DNA of 64,000 bases from Aliiroseovarius subalbicans (lineage in GTDB: Bacteria > Pseudomonadota > Alphaproteobacteria > Rhodobacterales > Rhodobacteraceae), in NCBI RefSeq assembly GCF_022678625.1, contig NZ_JALBYQ010000001.1:186001-250000 (forward strand), written 5' to 3'. The number at the start of each line of letters is the position of its first letter. The first letter of the stretch is position 1. Of this stretch, positions 34,985 to 45,712 are shown one piece after another. A program made the translations under genes and the position numbers. The notes beneath the pieces are model-generated. The model saw nothing but the letters and a program-made list of their open reading frames with translations. It was not told where the DNA came from and did not search any database.

Positions 34985-35014
34985 TTGCGTCCCATGATTT
35001 CCCGGCGTATCCCT
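34985..35014 (+). promoter_or_regulatory. Candidate promoter of the mraZ leader overlapped by three inverted NGGGA boxes
   Basis: TTGCGT (34985-34990) and TATCCC (35008-35013) are 17 bases apart and could be -35 and -10. TCCCA, TCCCG and TCCCT start at 34990, 35000 and 35010, an exact 10-base period; on the minus strand they read AGGGA, CGGGA, TGGGA. A protein binding these boxes would block the promoter, as expected for MraZ autorepression. The -10 match is weak. Confidence 0.45.
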
Positions 35015-35019
35015 AATTA

Positions 35020-35235
35020 CACGATGAGGACGGGAACACAGAGGGGCAGCAAGACCCCAAATGACACTCCCAAGTCAGGTTTCATACAGGCAACCCGCTT
35101 TCATCAAAATTGAGATCCGGCGCGTACGCGAGCAGACATCCCCCCAGGTGGCGCGCGCAGCTGGACACCCGGAAACGGGACGAGGGCGGCGGATTGGGCA
35201 TGTGGCAGCAGCTCAATCCGTCGTTTCCCGTTTTA
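35020..35235 (+). ncRNA. UpsM-like leader RNA upstream of mraZ
   Basis: From the proposed start near 35020 to the T tract at 35230-35233 is about 210 bases. In Rhodobacter sphaeroides the mraZ leader yields the terminated sRNA UpsM, of about 200 nt as I recall. The same order is present here: promoter, untranslated stretch, terminator-type hairpin, then mraZ. Read-through would transcribe the dcw genes. Ends are inferred, not measured. Confidence 0.5.
35173..35233 (+). terminator. Attenuator/terminator-type hairpin in the mraZ leader
   Basis: Outer stem AAACGGGA (35173-35180) pairs with TCCCGTTT (35226-35233); inner stem CGGATTG (35190-35196) pairs with CAATCCG (35214-35220). The outer 3' arm ends in TTTT, so the structure can end transcription 45 bases before the mraZ start. 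Confidence 0.6.
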
Positions 35236-35279
35236 AGGGGCGAAAAAGACGAATGGGACAGTAACAAGGGGCCGCAGAC

Positions 35280-35780
35280 GTGGCACGCAGGTTCAGAGGT
35301 GAAAGCCACCACAAGGTGGACACGAAGGGCAGGGTTTCGATCCCGGCCCTGTTTCGCCGTGTGCTTGAGGCTGGCGACCCGGACTGGACCGAGGGGCTGA
35401 CCCCCAACCTTGTCATCGTCTATGGTGATCACCGCCGCAAATACCTTGAATGTTACACGATCGAGGCCATCGACGAGGTCGATGAGCAGATCGCAGCGCT
35501 TCCGCGCGGCTCGTTGGAGCGGCGGATGCTGGAGCGCATGTTCAACGGTCAGTCCTTTCCGACGACAGTCGATGAGACCGGGCGCCTGGTGCTGCCCGCC
35601 AAGCTGCGCCAGAAGATCGACCTGGACAACGAAGCCTTCTTCATCGCCACCGGCGACACCTTTCAGGTTTGGAAGCCCGAGACTTTTGAGGAGGTCGAGC
35701 AGAAGAAATCCGAAGAGTGGCTGGATGAGATGCCCGAGGATTTCGACGTGCTGACCTTGCTTAACGGGCAGGGGGGCTGA
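35280..35780 (+). CDS. mraZ: Transcriptional regulator MraZ
   Basis: 166 residues with the two SpoVT/AbrB-type half-sites of MraZ ([17 protein letters not shown] near residue 10 and [17 protein letters not shown] near residue 95). MraZ represses the dcw operon by binding TGGGN repeats. The start is GTG at 35280, with AAGGGG upstream; no suitable ATG exists that keeps the family N-terminus. It is the first gene of the dcw cluster and ends 1 bp before rsmH. It sits behind a long leader with several candidate boxes. Confidence 0.95.
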   Translation: MARRFRGESHHKVDTKGRVSIPALFRRVLEAGDPDWTEGLTPNLVIVYGDHRRKYLECYTIEAIDEVDEQIAALPRGSLERRMLERMFNGQSFPTTVDETGRLVLPAKLRQKIDLDNEAFFIATGDTFQVWKPETFEEVEQKKSEEWLDEMPEDFDVLTLLNGQGG

Positions 35781-35781
35781 G

Positions 35782-36774
35782 ATGGTCGCGGCGGCCGAGG
35801 CCGGCGATCGTCCCCACATTCCAGTCTTGTTGCGCCCTTTGCTTGAGGCCGTCGCACCGGTCACCGGCATCTGGGCTGATGGCACCTTTGGCGCGGGCGG
35901 CTATACGCGCGGGCTTCTGGATGCGGGCGCCGATGTGGTTGTCGGCATCGACCGCGACCCGATGGTGTTTGACATGGCCGCAAACTGGGCCGCGGATTTC
36001 GGCGACCGGCTGCGCATGGTTCAGGGCACGTTTTCCGAACTTGATACGCTGGCGGGCGAACCGCTGGACGGCGTGGTGCTGGACCTTGGCGTAAGCTCGA
36101 TGCAGCTGGACCTGGCCGAACGTGGCTTTTCCTTCATGAAAGACGGCCCGTTGGATATGCGGATGAGCCAGTCCGGTCCTTCCGCCGCCGACATCGTGAA
36201 TACGGCGAGCGAGGCTGAGCTGGCCGACATCCTGTTTCAATACGGTGAAGAACGCGCCTCGCGTCGGATCGCGAAGGCGATTGTTGCGGCGCGCGCGAAC
36301 CAAGCCTTTGAAACCACGCGGCAATTGGTTGAGGTGATCGAAACCTGCCTGCCGCGCTCGAAACCGGGTCAAAGTCACCCGGCGACCCGCAGTTTCCAGG
36401 CGATCCGCATCGCGGTGAACGACGAATTTGGCCAGCTGATCGCTGGGCTGGAGGCCGCCGAACGCGCGTTGAAGCCCGGGGGCCGTTTGGCCGTGGTCAC
36501 GTTTCATTCGATGGAGGACCGCGTGGTGAAGCGCTTCCTTCAGGCAAGATCGTCGGTGGGCGGGGGCGGCAGCCGCCATGCGCCCGAGGCCGCCGAGGCG
36601 ATCCCTGCGTTTCGCCTGACGCCGAAAAAGGCGATCGGGCCGGATGCGGATGAGCTGGAAATTAACCCGCGCGCGCGCTCGTCGCGCCTGCGCGTTGCCA
36701 CAAGGACCGAGGCCCCAGCGGGCGCGTCGGACCGCAAGAAACTGGGCCTTCCGGGCCTTGCTGTGAGGGGATAG
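35782..36774 (+). CDS. rsmH: 16S rRNA (cytosine-1402-N4)-methyltransferase RsmH
   Basis: 330 residues with the N-terminal [13 protein letters not shown] segment, SAM-binding [23 protein letters not shown] and the characteristic [16 protein letters not shown] block. It adds the N4-methyl group to C1402 of 16S rRNA, in the ribosomal P site. It lies 1 bp after mraZ and 4 bp before ftsL, the standard dcw order. Confidence 0.97.
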   Translation: MVAAAEAGDRPHIPVLLRPLLEAVAPVTGIWADGTFGAGGYTRGLLDAGADVVVGIDRDPMVFDMAANWAADFGDRLRMVQGTFSELDTLAGEPLDGVVLDLGVSSMQLDLAERGFSFMKDGPLDMRMSQSGPSAADIVNTASEAELADILFQYGEERASRRIAKAIVAARANQAFETTRQLVEVIETCLPRSKPGQSHPATRSFQAIRIAVNDEFGQLIAGLEAAERALKPGGRLAVVTFHSMEDRVVKRFLQARSSVGGGGSRHAPEAAEAIPAFRLTPKKAIGPDADELEINPRARSSRLRVATRTEAPAGASDRKKLGLPGLAVRG

Positions 36775-36778
36775 GGGA

Positions 36779-37120
36779 ATGCGCACGCTGCTCTACGTGA
36801 CTTCCGCATTGATCGTCATGGGCCTGGCTTACTGGGCCTATAACGAGAATTACAAAACCCAGGCTGCCTTGGGTGAAGCATCTGACCTGCAACGAGAGAT
36901 CGGGCAGATGCGCGAGGAACTTGCGGTGCTTCGGGCCGAATGGGCCTATCTCAATCGCCCCGATCGCCTGCGCGACCTGGCGGATCTCAATTTCGACCGC
37001 CTGGGCCTGATGCCCTTGATGCCGGAACAATTCGGTCGCGTCGATCAGATCGCCTATCCGGGCGACGATGAGATCGTGATCACCGAAGGCGTGGATGTTG
37101 TCGGGGAGATCAGCCAATGA
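36779..37120 (+). CDS. ftsL: Cell division protein FtsL
   Basis: 113 residues with one membrane segment (about 3-20) and a following coiled-coil ([19 protein letters not shown]). FtsL joins FtsB and FtsQ in the divisome and activates FtsW-FtsI. The sequence is poorly conserved across bacteria; its place between rsmH and ftsI makes the assignment safe. Its stop overlaps the ftsI start as ATGA. Confidence 0.92.
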   Translation: MRTLLYVTSALIVMGLAYWAYNENYKTQAALGEASDLQREIGQMREELAVLRAEWAYLNRPDRLRDLADLNFDRLGLMPLMPEQFGRVDQIAYPGDDEIVITEGVDVVGEISQ

Positions 37121-38898
37121 CCCGCATTCCGCTGCGCCCGCTGGCCCGCATTCTGGAGGCCCGCGCCAAGGGCGAAAATCCCGACGCGATCGAGCGGGAG
37201 AACCTGCGCCGACGCCATGACGACATGCGCGACCGCGCCCGGCTGCGCGCCGAGGGGCGGCTTTTGGTGCTGGCCGGCCTGTTTCTGTGCGCCTTTCTGG
37301 TCGTCGGCGGGCGCATGGCGATGCTGTCGGCCACCGAAGCCTCGGAACCTCGTGCCCAGGCGCCCGGCGCGTCCATCGCGATGGCGCGTGCCGACATCCT
37401 GGACCGCAATGGCCGGGTGCTGGCGACCAACCTGGCGACCCATGCGCTTTATGCCCAACCGCCGCAGATGGTGGACCCGGAAAACGCCGCCCTTGCGCTG
37501 GCGCAGATCTTTCCCGACCTGAAAGCCGACGAGCTTCTGGCGGACTTCACCGGATCGCGTAAGTTCTTGTGGATCAAGAAGAAGCTCAGCCCTGAGCAGA
37601 AACAGGCGGTGCATGACATCGGCGAACCGGGGCTGCTTTTCGGCCCGCGCGAAATGCGCCTGTATCCCAACGGATCGCTGGCGGCCCACGTGTTGGGTGG
37701 CGCCAGTTTCGGTAAGGAAGGCGTGTCGGCAGCCGAGGTGATCGGCGTGGCCGGGATCGAAGCTCAATTCGACGAGTATCTGCGCAATCCGGCCAATGGC
37801 GACGCGCCCCTGATGCTGAGCCTGGACCTGACGGTGCAAGCGGCGGTTGAGCGGGTGCTTTATGGCGGCATGAAGATGATGAACGCCAAGGGCGCCGCCG
37901 CGGTCTTGATGGATGTGCACACTGGCGAAATCGTCTCGATCGCGTCTTTGCCCGATTTCGACCCGAATGACCGCCCGCGCCCCTTGACCCAAGGCGACCA
38001 GTCGGACAGCCCGCTGTTCAACCGCGCGGTTCAGGGGGTGTATGAACTGGGCTCGACCTTCAAGATTTTTGCCGCCGCGCAGGCCGTCGAGCTGGGGCTG
38101 GTGAACCCCGCGACAATGGTCAACACCAAGGGGCCGCTGCGCTGGGGTAAGTTCAGAATCCGCGATTTCCACGACTACGGTGCGCAACTGTCGGTCACGG
38201 ATGTGATCGTGAAAAGCTCCAACATCGGCACCGCCCGCATGGCGATGGACATTGGCGCCGCGCGTCAGCGCGATTTCCTGGCTACCCTGGGATTGTTGGA
38301 GGCAACCCCGGTCGAGCTTGTCGAGGCCGCAGGTGCGAAGCCCCTTCTGCCGCAAAACTGGTCAGAATTGTCGACGATGACAATTTCTTACGGTCACGGT
38401 CTGTCGTCCTCACCGCTTCATCTGGCCAGCGCCTATGCCTCGCTTCTGAACGGTGGGACGCGGGTGCAACCGACGCTGATCCGCCCGACACATGTCACCG
38501 TCGGCCCGCGCATCGTCACGGCCGAGACCTCGGCGATTGCGCGCGACATGCTGCGCCAGGTCGTGGTGCGTGGCACCGCCTCGTTTGGCGAAGTGCCGGG
38601 CTATGCGGTGGGCGGCAAGACCGGCACTGCAGACAAGCCCAAGCCGCGCGGGGGCTATTACGATGACAAGGTGATCGCCACCTTTGCCAGCGTGTTCCCG
38701 GCCAACAATCCGAAATACGTGCTGGTGGTGACGCTGGATGAACCGGTCGAAACCTCGGGGCCGAAGCCGCGCCGCACCGCCGGCTGGACCGCCGTGCCGG
38801 TCGCCGCGGAGATCATTCGCCGGGTCGCGCCCCTGATGGGGTTGAAACCTGAGATTGCACCTCTCAGCCCAACCGGGGTAACACTCACCTCGAACTAG
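37117..38898 (+). CDS. ftsI: Septal peptidoglycan transpeptidase FtsI (PBP3)
   Basis: 593 residues with one membrane anchor (about 48-70), a pedestal region and a C-terminal transpeptidase. Active-site motifs are all present: STFK, SSN and KTG (GGKTGTADK). It cross-links septal wall with FtsW. It overlaps ftsL by 4 bp and is followed by murE after 14 bp. Confidence 0.96.
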   Translation: MTRIPLRPLARILEARAKGENPDAIERENLRRRHDDMRDRARLRAEGRLLVLAGLFLCAFLVVGGRMAMLSATEASEPRAQAPGASIAMARADILDRNGRVLATNLATHALYAQPPQMVDPENAALALAQIFPDLKADELLADFTGSRKFLWIKKKLSPEQKQAVHDIGEPGLLFGPREMRLYPNGSLAAHVLGGASFGKEGVSAAEVIGVAGIEAQFDEYLRNPANGDAPLMLSLDLTVQAAVERVLYGGMKMMNAKGAAAVLMDVHTGEIVSIASLPDFDPNDRPRPLTQGDQSDSPLFNRAVQGVYELGSTFKIFAAAQAVELGLVNPATMVNTKGPLRWGKFRIRDFHDYGAQLSVTDVIVKSSNIGTARMAMDIGAARQRDFLATLGLLEATPVELVEAAGAKPLLPQNWSELSTMTISYGHGLSSSPLHLASAYASLLNGGTRVQPTLIRPTHVTVGPRIVTAETSAIARDMLRQVVVRGTASFGEVPGYAVGGKTGTADKPKPRGGYYDDKVIATFASVFPANNPKYVLVVTLDEPVETSGPKPRRTAGWTAVPVAAEIIRRVAPLMGLKPEIAPLSPTGVTLTSN

Positions 38899-38912
38899 GA
38901 CGGACGAGGCAC

Positions 38913-40400
38913 ATGGCGGGACGTGATCCGAAATCTTTGGCAGACCTGGGGCTCAGCGCCCGGGGGGGGCGTGAGGCGCAGGTCAGCGGCCTGTCAGTGG
39001 ACAGTCGCGAGGTGAAGCCGGGGCATCTTTTCGCCGCTCTTCCGGGGGCAACACTGCACGGGGCCGAGTTCATTCAATACGCGCTGCGCATGGGGGCAGC
39101 GGCGATCCTGACCGATCTGGACGGGGCGGACATCGCCCGCGAAGAGCTGGCGGGCGCCGACGCCGCGCTGGTCGTCACCGAGGACCCGCGCATGGCCTTG
39201 GCCTTTGCCGCGGCGCTGTGGTTCGGCGCACAGCCCGAGGTGATGGTCGCGGTGACTGGCACCAACGGCAAGACCTCGGTCGCGAGTTTCACCCGCCAAT
39301 TGTGGACGCTTCTGGGCTATTCGGCCGCAAACATCGGCACCACCGGGGTTGAGGGCGCGTTCACCGCGCCGATGACGCACACCACACCTGAGCCGATCAC
39401 GCTGCACCGGGTGCTGGCCGAGATGGCCGGGGCCGGTGTGACCCACGCAGCGATGGAGGCGTCCTCGCACGGCCTGGCGCAGCGTCGGTTGGACGGCGTG
39501 CGCCTGAACGCAGCGGCGTTTACGAATTTTACTCAGGACCATCTGGATTACCACGCGACGTTTGATGACTATTTTGCCGCCAAGGCGGGGCTCTTTGACC
39601 GGGTGTTGTCAGATGATGCGATGGCGGTGATCAACATCGACGATCCGCGCGGGCCGCAGATGGCGGACATTGCCGAGATGCGCGGTCAGAACCTGATCCG
39701 TGTGGGCGCGGCCGAGGGCGCCGACCTGCGCCTGACCGCGCGCCGTTACGGCGCCACGGGGCAAGAGCTGCGGTTCCACTGGCTGGGCAAGCCTTTCCTG
39801 GCGCGACTGAACCTGATCGGCGGGTTTCAGGCCGAAAACGTGATGGCGGCGGCGGGGCTGTGTATTGCCTGCGGCGCCGAGCCGGAGCGCGTATTCGAAT
39901 GCTTTGAGGATCTTGAGACCGTCCGGGGCCGGATGGAGCTGGCCGCAACCCGCGACAATGGCGCGGCGGTGTTCGTGGATTACGCCCACACGCCCGACGC
40001 GGTGGAAACCGCGCTGAAGGCGATGCGCCCGCATGTGCTGGGACGGCTTTTGGTCGTTCTGGGCGCGGGCGGAGATCGCGATACAACGAAACGGCCCCTC
40101 ATGGGCAAGGCAGCGGCGGCAAATGCCGATGTGGTGTTCGTCACGGACGACAACCCGCGTTCAGAAGACCCGGCAGCCATTCGCGCGATGGTGATGCAGG
40201 GCTGCCCCGAGGCGCATAATGTGGGCGACCGGGCCGAGGCAATCTTGCGCGGCGTCGATGCGCTGGGACCGGGGGACGCGCTGTTGATCGCGGGCAAGGG
40301 GCATGAGACGGGGCAGGTGGTCGGCGACGACGTGTTGCCGTTTGACGACGTTGAACAGGCCAGCGTGGCGGTGGCCGCGTTGGAAGGGCGGTTGGCATGA
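38913..40400 (+). CDS. murE: UDP-MurNAc-tripeptide synthetase MurE
   Basis: 495 residues with the Mur ligase P-loop TGTNGKTS, substrate block NIGTTGVEGAF, the carbamylated-Lys region and the DNPRSEDP motif that selects meso-diaminopimelate. It adds meso-DAP to UDP-MurNAc-L-Ala-D-Glu. ATGA overlap couples it to murF. Confidence 0.96.
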   Translation: MAGRDPKSLADLGLSARGGREAQVSGLSVDSREVKPGHLFAALPGATLHGAEFIQYALRMGAAAILTDLDGADIAREELAGADAALVVTEDPRMALAFAAALWFGAQPEVMVAVTGTNGKTSVASFTRQLWTLLGYSAANIGTTGVEGAFTAPMTHTTPEPITLHRVLAEMAGAGVTHAAMEASSHGLAQRRLDGVRLNAAAFTNFTQDHLDYHATFDDYFAAKAGLFDRVLSDDAMAVINIDDPRGPQMADIAEMRGQNLIRVGAAEGADLRLTARRYGATGQELRFHWLGKPFLARLNLIGGFQAENVMAAAGLCIACGAEPERVFECFEDLETVRGRMELAATRDNGAAVFVDYAHTPDAVETALKAMRPHVLGRLLVVLGAGGDRDTTKRPLMGKAAAANADVVFVTDDNPRSEDPAAIRAMVMQGCPEAHNVGDRAEAILRGVDALGPGDALLIAGKGHETGQVVGDDVLPFDDVEQASVAVAALEGRLA

Positions 40401-41833
40401 GCTTGTGGACCGGGGCAGAGGCCGCGACGGCGACCGGCGGCAGGGCGCAGGGCAATTGGGCGGTGGACGGCGTATCGATCGACACGCGCACGATCGCGCC
40501 CGGTGATCTTTTCGTGGCGCTCAAAGATGTGCGCGACGGCCATGACTTCGTGGCGCAGGCGTTGGACAAGGGCGCGGGGGCCGCTCTGGTCAGCCGCATT
40601 CCCGAAGGTGTGGCGCCGGATGCGCCGTTGTTGATCGTGGACGACGTTTTGGGCGCTTTGGAAGCGCTTGGGGCCGCCGCACGGGCGCGCAGCGACGCGC
40701 GAGTGGTGGCGGTCACCGGGTCGGTTGGCAAAACCTCGACCAAGGAAATGCTGCGCGCGGTGTTGCAGCTTCAGGGGCGCACCCATGCCGCCGAGGCGAG
40801 TTATAACAACCATTGGGGCGTGCCGCTGACGCTGGCGCGAATGCCCGCGAACACCGAGTTCGCGATCATCGAGATCGGCATGAACCATCCGGGTGAAATT
40901 GCCCCGCTGGCACGACTGGCCCGGCCCCATGTGGGCATGGTCACCACGGTCGCGGCGGCCCACCTGGAAGCCTTTGACAACATTGATGGAATTGCCCGCG
41001 AAAAGGGCGCGATTTTCGACGGGTTGGAGCCCGGCGGTGTGGCGGTGATCAATGGTGATCTGGACACGACGCCGATCCTGACGAAGGCGGCCGGAGCCGC
41101 CCGTCTGATGACCTTTGGCGAGGGGGCGGACAATGCCTTCCACCTGACTCATGTGGCGCTGACGGGCGAGGCGACGATCTGCAAGGCCCAGACCCCGTCG
41201 GGCGAGCAATTGTTCCGCATTGCCACGCCCGGTCGCCATTTTGCTGCCAACGCTCTGGGCGTTCTGGCGGTGGTCGCAGCCCTGGGGGGCGACGTGACCT
41301 TGGCGGCGCGCGATATTGTGCTGTGGCAGCCCCCGACCGGGCGCGGCACGCAGGAAAAGGTGGTTCTGGATGCGGTCGAGGACGCGAGCGTGACGCTGAT
41401 TGATGACGCGTTCAACGCCAACCCGACCTCGATGGCGGCCGCACTTGAAGTGCTCACGGCGGTCGATCCGCGTGACGGGGTCGGGCGCAACGTGAAGGGC
41501 CGACGCATCGCCATTCTGGGCGACATGCTGGAGCTTGGCGCGGACGAGATCGCGCTGCATTCGGCGCTGGCGGATCTGCCCTGGATGGCGCAGATCGACC
41601 TGGTGCATTGTGTCGGGCCGCGCATGAAGGTGCTGTGGGAGGCGCTGCCGGCGGACCGGCAGGGGCAATGGCGCGACGGCGCGGCAGAGATGGCCGCGAT
41701 GGTGCACAATCTGGTGGATGCGGGCGACGTGGTGCTGGTGAAGGGCTCAAAGGGGTCGAAAGTCAGCCTGGCGGTTGACGCAATCCGCAAATTGAGCCAA
41801 GCGCGTGGGCAAAGCAGTGAGGGACAAGTGTAG
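40397..41833 (+). CDS. murF: UDP-MurNAc-tripeptide:D-Ala-D-Ala ligase MurF
   Basis: 478 residues with P-loop TGSVGKTSTKEM, EIGMNHPGEI and DDAFNANPTSM, the family landmarks. It adds D-Ala-D-Ala to the cytoplasmic precursor. It overlaps murE by 4 bp, and mraY begins at the very next base after its stop. Confidence 0.96.
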   Translation: MSLWTGAEAATATGGRAQGNWAVDGVSIDTRTIAPGDLFVALKDVRDGHDFVAQALDKGAGAALVSRIPEGVAPDAPLLIVDDVLGALEALGAAARARSDARVVAVTGSVGKTSTKEMLRAVLQLQGRTHAAEASYNNHWGVPLTLARMPANTEFAIIEIGMNHPGEIAPLARLARPHVGMVTTVAAAHLEAFDNIDGIAREKGAIFDGLEPGGVAVINGDLDTTPILTKAAGAARLMTFGEGADNAFHLTHVALTGEATICKAQTPSGEQLFRIATPGRHFAANALGVLAVVAALGGDVTLAARDIVLWQPPTGRGTQEKVVLDAVEDASVTLIDDAFNANPTSMAAALEVLTAVDPRDGVGRNVKGRRIAILGDMLELGADEIALHSALADLPWMAQIDLVHCVGPRMKVLWEALPADRQGQWRDGAAEMAAMVHNLVDAGDVVLVKGSKGSKVSLAVDAIRKLSQARGQSSEGQV

Positions 41834-42919
41834 ATGTTATTTTGGCTGACCGAGTTTTCGGATGGCGGGGACGTGTTCAACCTGTTCCGCTATATCACCT
41901 TTCGCGCGGGCGGGGCGTTCTTCACCGCGCTGATCTTCGGCTTTATCTTCGGCAAGCCGCTGATCAACCTGCTGCGCAAGCGGCAGTCGAACGGTCAGCC
42001 GATCCGCGAAGACGGGCCTGAAAGCCACAAGGAAACCAAGCAGGGCACGCCGACGATGGGCGGGCTTCTGATCCTGTCTGCACTGCTGTTTTCCACGCTT
42101 CTGTGGGCGCGGCTGGACAATTCGTACATCTGGATCACGCTGTTCGTGACCTATTCCTTTGGTCTGATCGGTTTTGCCGACGATTATGCCAAGGTGACCA
42201 AGAACAACACGGCAGGCGTGTCGGGCCGCGTGCGCATGCTGATCGGCTTGCTGATCGCGGCGATTGCCGGATATTGGGCCTCGGTGGCGCATCCCGATGC
42301 GCTGCAATTTCGCCTGGCGATGCCGTTTTTCAAGGATACACTGCTGAACCTGGGCCTGTTCTTCGTGCCGTTCGCGATGATTGTCATCGTGGGGGCGGCG
42401 AATGCGGTGAACCTGACCGATGGTCTGGACGGGCTGGCAATCATGCCGGTGATGATCGCGGCGGGCACCCTGGGCGTGATCGCCTATGCGGTGGGCCGGG
42501 TCGACTTTACCGAATATCTCGACGTGCATTATGTGCCCGGTACCGGTGAGATTTTCATCTTCACCGCGGCGCTGATCGGCGGCGGGCTTGGCTTTCTGTG
42601 GTACAATGCGCCGCCTGCGGCCGTGTTCATGGGTGACACCGGATCGCTGGCACTTGGTGGTGCCCTTGGCGCCATCGCGGTGGCCACCAAGCACGAGATC
42701 GTGCTGGCGATCGTTGGCGGGCTGTTCGTGGTCGAGGCGCTGAGCGTCATCATCCAGGTGCTGTATTACAAAAAGACCGGCAAGCGGGTGTTCCTGATGG
42801 CGCCCATCCATCACCATTTTGAACATCTTGGCTGGAAAGAACCGCAGATCGTGATCCGCTTCTGGATCATTTCGCTGATCCTGGCGCTGATCGGCCTGGC
42901 GACATTGAAGGTGCGGTAA
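41834..42919 (+). CDS. mraY: Phospho-MurNAc-pentapeptide transferase MraY
   Basis: 361 residues with about ten membrane helices and the MraY signatures [30 protein letters not shown], and [12 protein letters not shown]. The late histidine motif APIHHHFE is intact. It transfers phospho-MurNAc-pentapeptide to undecaprenyl phosphate, making lipid I. Co-transcribed with murF and murD. Confidence 0.97.
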   Translation: MLFWLTEFSDGGDVFNLFRYITFRAGGAFFTALIFGFIFGKPLINLLRKRQSNGQPIREDGPESHKETKQGTPTMGGLLILSALLFSTLLWARLDNSYIWITLFVTYSFGLIGFADDYAKVTKNNTAGVSGRVRMLIGLLIAAIAGYWASVAHPDALQFRLAMPFFKDTLLNLGLFFVPFAMIVIVGAANAVNLTDGLDGLAIMPVMIAAGTLGVIAYAVGRVDFTEYLDVHYVPGTGEIFIFTAALIGGGLGFLWYNAPPAAVFMGDTGSLALGGALGAIAVATKHEIVLAIVGGLFVVEALSVIIQVLYYKKTGKRVFLMAPIHHHFEHLGWKEPQIVIRFWIISLILALIGLATLKVR

Positions 42920-42940
42920 GACCGCACGAGGGAGGCAGCG

Positions 42941-44338
42941 ATGATCCCCGTTCAAGGATATGAAACCCGCAAGGTGGCGGTGCTGGGCCTGGGCCGGTCG
43001 GGTCTGGCCACGGCTGCGGCGTTGCGCGCTGGGGGGGCGGACGCCCTGTGCTGGGACGACAGCGCCGAGGCGCGTGCGGCGGCCGAAGCGGCCGGTCACA
43101 CGATCCACGACCTGACCCGCGGCAATGCCTGGGAAGGGGTCGATGCCCTGATCGTCAGCCCCGGCATTCCACATCTGTATCCCGAACCCAACAAGCTGAT
43201 CGCGCGGGCGATGGACGCGGGCGTGCCGGTCGACAACGACATCGGGCTGTTCTTTCACTCATTCGCCACCGGGGAATGGGACGAGTTCGAGGTCATGCCA
43301 CGCATTGTCGCGGTGACCGGATCGAATGGGAAATCGACCACCAGCGCTCTGATCCACCACATCCTGTCCGAGACGGGCAGGGCCACACAGCTGGCCGGCA
43401 ACATCGGGCGCGGGGTGCTGGATATCGACCCGGCCCATGACGGCGAAGTCGTGGTGCTGGAGCTGTCGAGTTACCAGACCGATCTTGCCCGCGCACTGAC
43501 GCCGGACGTGGCCGTGTTCACCAACCTGTCCCCCGACCATTTGGACCGCCACGGCGGCATGGGCGGTTATTTCGCAGCCAAGCGGCGCCTGTTTGCCGAA
43601 GGCGGCCCGGACCGCGCGGTGATCGGCGTGGACGAGGCTGAGGGCGTGTTTCTGGCCGGACAACTGGCCGAAGGCGCGACCGACGACCGGGTGATCCGGG
43701 TCAGCGTCGATCGCAAGCTGACGGGCCCCGGCTGGCAGGTGTTTGCCCGCAAAGGATACCTGTCGGAATACCGCAAGGGGCGGCAGGTTGCGTCGATCGA
43801 CCTGCGCGGCGTCAAGGGGCTGCCGGGAAGTCACAACCACCAGAACGCCTGCTGCGCCTATGCGGTGTGCCGCACACTGGGCCTGGCCCCGCGCGTGATC
43901 GAACAGGCGTTTCACAGTTTCAAGGGCTTGCCGCACCGCTCGCAGATTGTGGGCGAGGCGGGTGGCGTCACCTGGGTGAACGACAGCAAGGCCACCAATG
44001 TGGACGCCGCCACTGCCGCGCTGCAGGCCTTCGACCGGATCCGCTGGATCGGGGGGGGCTTGGGCAAGGATGGCGGGATCGAGGATCTGGCCCCACATTT
44101 GGGCGCGGTCGTCAAAGCCTATTTGATCGGCCATTCGGCCCGCGATTTCGCGCTGCAGCTGGGTGACGTGCCGCATCAGATCTGCGAAACGATGGCCGCC
44201 GCCGTGGCCGCCGCCGCGAAGGATGCAGAAGCCGGCGACACCGTGCTTCTGGCCCCCGCCGCGGCCAGTTTCGACCAGTATCCCAACTTCGAAAAGCGCG
44301 GCGAGGACTTCACCCGGCTGGTGCAAAACCTGCTGTAA
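42941..44338 (+). CDS. murD: UDP-MurNAc-L-Ala:D-Glu ligase MurD
   Basis: 465 residues with the N-terminal UDP-binding region ([15 protein letters not shown]), P-loop [26 protein letters not shown] and NDSKATN, all MurD landmarks. It adds D-Glu to UDP-MurNAc-L-Ala. A good GGAGG ribosome site precedes ATG 42941. In this window it is the last dcw gene: ftsW, murG and murC, which normally follow, are missing. Confidence 0.96.
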   Translation: MIPVQGYETRKVAVLGLGRSGLATAAALRAGGADALCWDDSAEARAAAEAAGHTIHDLTRGNAWEGVDALIVSPGIPHLYPEPNKLIARAMDAGVPVDNDIGLFFHSFATGEWDEFEVMPRIVAVTGSNGKSTTSALIHHILSETGRATQLAGNIGRGVLDIDPAHDGEVVVLELSSYQTDLARALTPDVAVFTNLSPDHLDRHGGMGGYFAAKRRLFAEGGPDRAVIGVDEAEGVFLAGQLAEGATDDRVIRVSVDRKLTGPGWQVFARKGYLSEYRKGRQVASIDLRGVKGLPGSHNHQNACCAYAVCRTLGLAPRVIEQAFHSFKGLPHRSQIVGEAGGVTWVNDSKATNVDAATAALQAFDRIRWIGGGLGKDGGIEDLAPHLGAVVKAYLIGHSARDFALQLGDVPHQICETMAAAVAAAAKDAEAGDTVLLAPAAASFDQYPNFEKRGEDFTRLVQNLL

Positions 44339-44428
44339 CGCCGTTTTTGCGCGCCGCTTTGTCGCGTTGCGCGGGGTTGAGTTGGGCGCGTTTGCCGCTA
44401 GCCTGTGGTCAAAACCAAAGGACGCGCG

Positions 44429-45709
44429 ATGAGCCCGATCACCGACCATTCCCTGCGCTATGCGCTGGCCAATGAGCTGCATGCGCGGCCGTTCCCGTCG
44501 CTGTCGGCGCCTTGTTTCGCGGCCTACCTGGCGGTGAAACGGCCCGAGAATGCGGTGGGGCGGGACCGGGGGGCGGACCGGGCGCATCTGCTGGCGCTGC
44601 TGGACCGGTTCGGCGCGGCGCATCCGCAGCCCGATGCCACGCATTACTTTGGCCAGATCGGGCGCTATCACCTGAAATGGGAACAGCACACCGAATTCGT
44701 CACCTACACGGTGTTCGGTGACGGCAACATGGCGCGCCCATTCGACCCGGTGGCCTTTGATGTCTTCCCCGAGGATTGGCTGGTCGAAGCGCCCGGCGTG
44801 CGCATCACCTCGGCGTTGATCCGGGTCGAGGAGATGAGCAGCGACGACGAAATGCGCAGCCGTCTGGCCGACTGGTTCGTGCCCGAAAGCCTGGCCGCGA
44901 CCAGGGTGCTGGATCGCAACGCCGTCGTGGCCGGGGACTTTCGCATTGATGAAGCGGGCCACCTGCGCTTTGCCGTCTTCACCGACGCCGCCATCAGCGC
45001 GCGTCGGGTCGGGCGGATCGTACAGCGGGTGTGCGAGATCGAGACCTACAAGACCATGTCGATGCTGGGGCTGGCGCGGGCGCGCGCGTTGCAGGGCAGG
45101 CTGGGTCAGATCGACGTTGAACTCAGCCGGCTGGTCAGCGCGATGGGTCAGCACGACGCGCCGGAAACGGTGCTGGAGGAGCTGCTTTCGCTGTCCGCCG
45201 AGCTTGAGGACCTGATGGCGAAAAGCTCGTTCCGGTTCGGGGCGACGGGGGCCTATGAGGCGATCGTGCACCAACGCATCGAGGTCCTGCGCGAGGAACG
45301 CTTTGGCGGGCGCCAGACCTTTACCGAGTTCATGATGCGCCGGTTCGATCCGGCCATGCGCACGGTGAAAAGCGCCGAGCGGCAGCTGGCCACCATGGCG
45401 GAACGCGCGATGCGGGCCGGTGATCTGCTCAGAACGCGGGTGGACGTTGAGCGCAGCGCGCAGAACCAGGCGCTGTTGGAAAGTATGGATCGGCGTGCGG
45501 ATTTGCAACTGCGCCTGCAAGAGACGGTCGAGGGGCTGTCGGTGGTGGCGATCAGTTATTACGCGGTCAGCCTGGCGTCTTACCTGTTCTACCCGGTGAC
45601 CGAATACACCGGGCTGTCGAAAGGCAAGCTGACGGCCGCCCTTGTGATCCCGGTGGTGGGGCTCGTTTGGTTGGGTGTGCGACGCATCAAGCACCACATC
45701 GAGAAGTAA
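44429..45709 (+). CDS. DUF3422 family membrane protein
   Basis: 426 residues from ATG 44429 (AAAGGA ribosome site). The N-terminus has ELHARPFP, a hallmark of DUF3422. A long helical middle follows, and two hydrophobic segments near the C-terminus (VVAISYYAVSLASYLFY and LTAALVIPVVGLVWLGV) suggest a membrane-anchored protein with a large cytoplasmic part. Function is unknown. It is read in the same direction as murD, 90 bp later, and may be carried along with the wall genes. Its stop is only 3 bp from the convergent ABC permease gene. Confidence 0.85.
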   Translation: MSPITDHSLRYALANELHARPFPSLSAPCFAAYLAVKRPENAVGRDRGADRAHLLALLDRFGAAHPQPDATHYFGQIGRYHLKWEQHTEFVTYTVFGDGNMARPFDPVAFDVFPEDWLVEAPGVRITSALIRVEEMSSDDEMRSRLADWFVPESLAATRVLDRNAVVAGDFRIDEAGHLRFAVFTDAAISARRVGRIVQRVCEIETYKTMSMLGLARARALQGRLGQIDVELSRLVSAMGQHDAPETVLEELLSLSAELEDLMAKSSFRFGATGAYEAIVHQRIEVLREERFGGRQTFTEFMMRRFDPAMRTVKSAERQLATMAERAMRAGDLLRTRVDVERSAQNQALLESMDRRADLQLRLQETVEGLSVVAISYYAVSLASYLFYPVTEYTGLSKGKLTAALVIPVVGLVWLGVRRIKHHIEK

Positions 45710-45712
45710 CGC

